Positions 6,085 through 7,163 of a stretch of 7,163 bases of DNA are shown piece by piece. Under the pieces are notes generated by a model. That model did not search any database. It was given only the letters and a program-made list of their open reading frames with translations, and had not been told where the DNA came from. The DNA is taken from assembly GCA_002408105.1 (NCBI GenBank), contig DHQM01000164.1, forward strand, positions 1-7,163, read 5' to 3'. Position numbers and translations under genes: made by a program. Source of the stretch: Gammaproteobacteria bacterium UBA5338. GTDB lineage: Bacteria; Pseudomonadota; Gammaproteobacteria; Pseudomonadales; UBA5862. Position 1 is the first letter of the stretch; the number at the start of each line of letters is the position of its first letter.

Positions 6085-7163
6085 TTGCGTCCTTTCCCGT
6101 TTCGGCCTTGGTTGGGCTTGCTAGAACCCATGCATGGGCTGGCCAGAGTGCGCCTGATGCGCCGGCGTTCGATGGTGTTGGGCGTGGTGGGCCTGGTGTT
6201 CGCCGCTTCCACCTGGGCGGTAGACCCGAGGTTGGAGCTGTTCCAGGGGTTGAGCGATGCGCAGCGTGCTGCCTTGCTCGAGGAATTTGGCGGCAACGGC
6301 AGTGGCGCCAATCGGCCACTGAGCTTCCCGGATGTGGTGCAGCGCGATTCCGAAGCTGACGCAGACCTGCAAGAAGTGGAGGACGTCGACGCGCCACCGC
6401 GATTCGCGCCGGGCGACAGCCTGCTGCTCTCGGTCTCGGAAACTCGCCCGGCCGACGCTGACCCTGAAGTGGTTGCCGACCGCGGCAGGGTTCCAGCACA
6501 GGGTCCCGCGCGCCTGCTGCTCGGGGAGCAGGTGTTGGAGCTTTCCGATTCCGGCACATTGGAGCTTCCGGGCTTTGAACCTGTGGTGCTGGCGGGGCTC
6601 ACCGAGGCCCAGGCGGCGCGGCGCCTGCGGGCTGAGCCTGGGCTCGCCGGGCTTTACATTGGCATCGAAATACTGCCGGTCGCGCCCACCGGGGCGGAGG
6701 CGCTGGAGCCGTTTGGCTACGGCCTCTTCGCTGGCGCACCGACCACCTTCGCACCGGCCACGGACATCCCGGTACCGGTCGACTATGTGATCGGGCCCGG
6801 TGACACCATCCTGTTGCAACTGTACGGCAACGAGAACCGCCTCGACGAGTTGGTGGTGGGGAGAGACGGGCAAATCATGGTGCCCGACATTGGCCCCAAA
6901 ACCGTCGCGGGCTTGAGCTTTGCCGCGTTGAGAGAGGAGCTTTCCCGCTGGATCGGGGAGCAAATGATCGGGGTGCAAACTTCGGTGACCTTGGGCGAAC
7001 TGCGCTCGATTCGGGTGTTTGTGGTGGGCGACGCGGCCAACCCGGGCCCGTATACGGTGAGCAGCCTTTCCACCCTGACCCACGCCCTGTTTGTGGCCGG
7101 GGGGGTCGCCAAGAACGGTTCGCTGCGGTCGATTGAACTGCGCCGGCAGGGGGCGCTGGTCAC
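6085..7163 (+). CDS. Polysaccharide biosynthesis/export protein, Wza-like with SLBB domain (3' end outside window)
   Basis: At least 359 codons, open to the right edge. After an Arg-rich stretch (MRRRSM) a hydrophobic segment VLGVVGLVFAASTWA ends in a plausible signal-peptidase site before VDPR. There is no lipobox cysteine. Numbering from TTG 6085, residues about 110-205 hold a degenerate export-like unit (APGDSLLLSVSE, then LELPGFEPVVLAGLTEAQA). FGYGLFAGAPTTFAPATDIP forms a linker. The main export domain begins at 232 with VDYVIGPGDTILLQLYG and includes VAGLSFAALREEL. An SLBB domain starts near 307 with RSIRVFVVGDAANPGPYTV. Such proteins form the periplasmic and outer-membrane conduit for capsule or exopolysaccharide. 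The gene lies 47 nt after the Wzi-family gene, same strand, likely one operon. The start is uncertain: TTG 6085 has the only good Shine-Dalgarno, while ATG 6130 or 6157 would give a more ordinary signal peptide. Confidence 0.88.
   Translation, partial: MRPFPFRPWLGLLEPMHGLARVRLMRRRSMVLGVVGLVFAASTWAVDPRLELFQGLSDAQRAALLEEFGGNGSGANRPLSFPDVVQRDSEADADLQEVEDVDAPPRFAPGDSLLLSVSETRPADADPEVVADRGRVPAQGPARLLLGEQVLELSDSGTLELPGFEPVVLAGLTEAQAARRLRAEPGLAGLYIGIEILPVAPTGAEALEPFGYGLFAGAPTTFAPATDIPVPVDYVIGPGDTILLQLYGNENRLDELVVGRDGQIMVPDIGPKTVAGLSFAALREELSRWIGEQMIGVQTSVTLGELRSIRVFVVGDAANPGPYTVSSLSTLTHALFVAGGVAKNGSLRSIELRRQGALV

Noticed and set aside
4874..6559. 561-codon open frame on the minus strand, opposite the Wzi-family and export genes
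   Set aside because: The product is full of Arg, Pro, His and Gly with no domain, and the opposite strand carries a clear signal peptide and family motifs. Long antisense frames are common in high-GC genes.
6121..7083. 320-codon open frame on the minus strand opposite the export gene
   Set aside because: Arg/Gln/His-rich composition without recognisable motifs; the plus-strand export and SLBB domains account for the region.

Overview
The window is high-GC, densely coding DNA from a gammaproteobacterium. The basis is gene order (coaBC-dut-algC on one strand, radC-rpmB-rpmG diverging on the other, an order known from Pseudomonas/Xanthomonas-type genomes) and strongly E. coli/Pseudomonas-like protein motifs. 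The genus cannot be named from the sequence. There is no tRNA, rRNA, CRISPR array, insertion sequence or phage gene.

Left half, minus strand (1-2875): coaBC (coenzyme A synthesis), then dut (dUTPase, overlapping the end of coaBC by 11 nt), then the first 375 codons of a long phosphomannomutase/phosphoglucomutase (AlgC type). Only the non-catalytic, membrane-anchored N-terminal extension of the last gene is visible; the mutase domain lies beyond the left edge.

Centre (2876-3017): a 142-nt divergent intergenic region holding a perfect 14-bp palindrome and a strong Shine-Dalgarno for radC. On the plus strand follow radC (3018-3692), a well-formed extended -10 promoter with a leader of about 165 nt, then rpmB and the short rpmG (51 aa), closed by a textbook Rho-independent terminator at 4379-4406.

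Right half, plus strand (about 4475-7163): the beginning of a surface-polysaccharide locus. It has a Wzi-family outer-membrane beta-barrel protein and then a large Wza-like polysaccharide export protein with SLBB domain that runs off the right edge. AlgC-type mutases supply mannose-1-P/glucose-1-P for exopolysaccharide precursors, so both ends of the window touch polysaccharide production, but the algC gene is in its usual housekeeping neighbourhood and need not be dedicated to this locus.

Nothing here amounts to a clearly undescribed system. The points most worth a second look are the sensor-like membrane extension on AlgC, the tandem export-like domains and missing lipobox in the export protein, the palindrome between coaBC and radC, and the uncertain starts of both polysaccharide genes.
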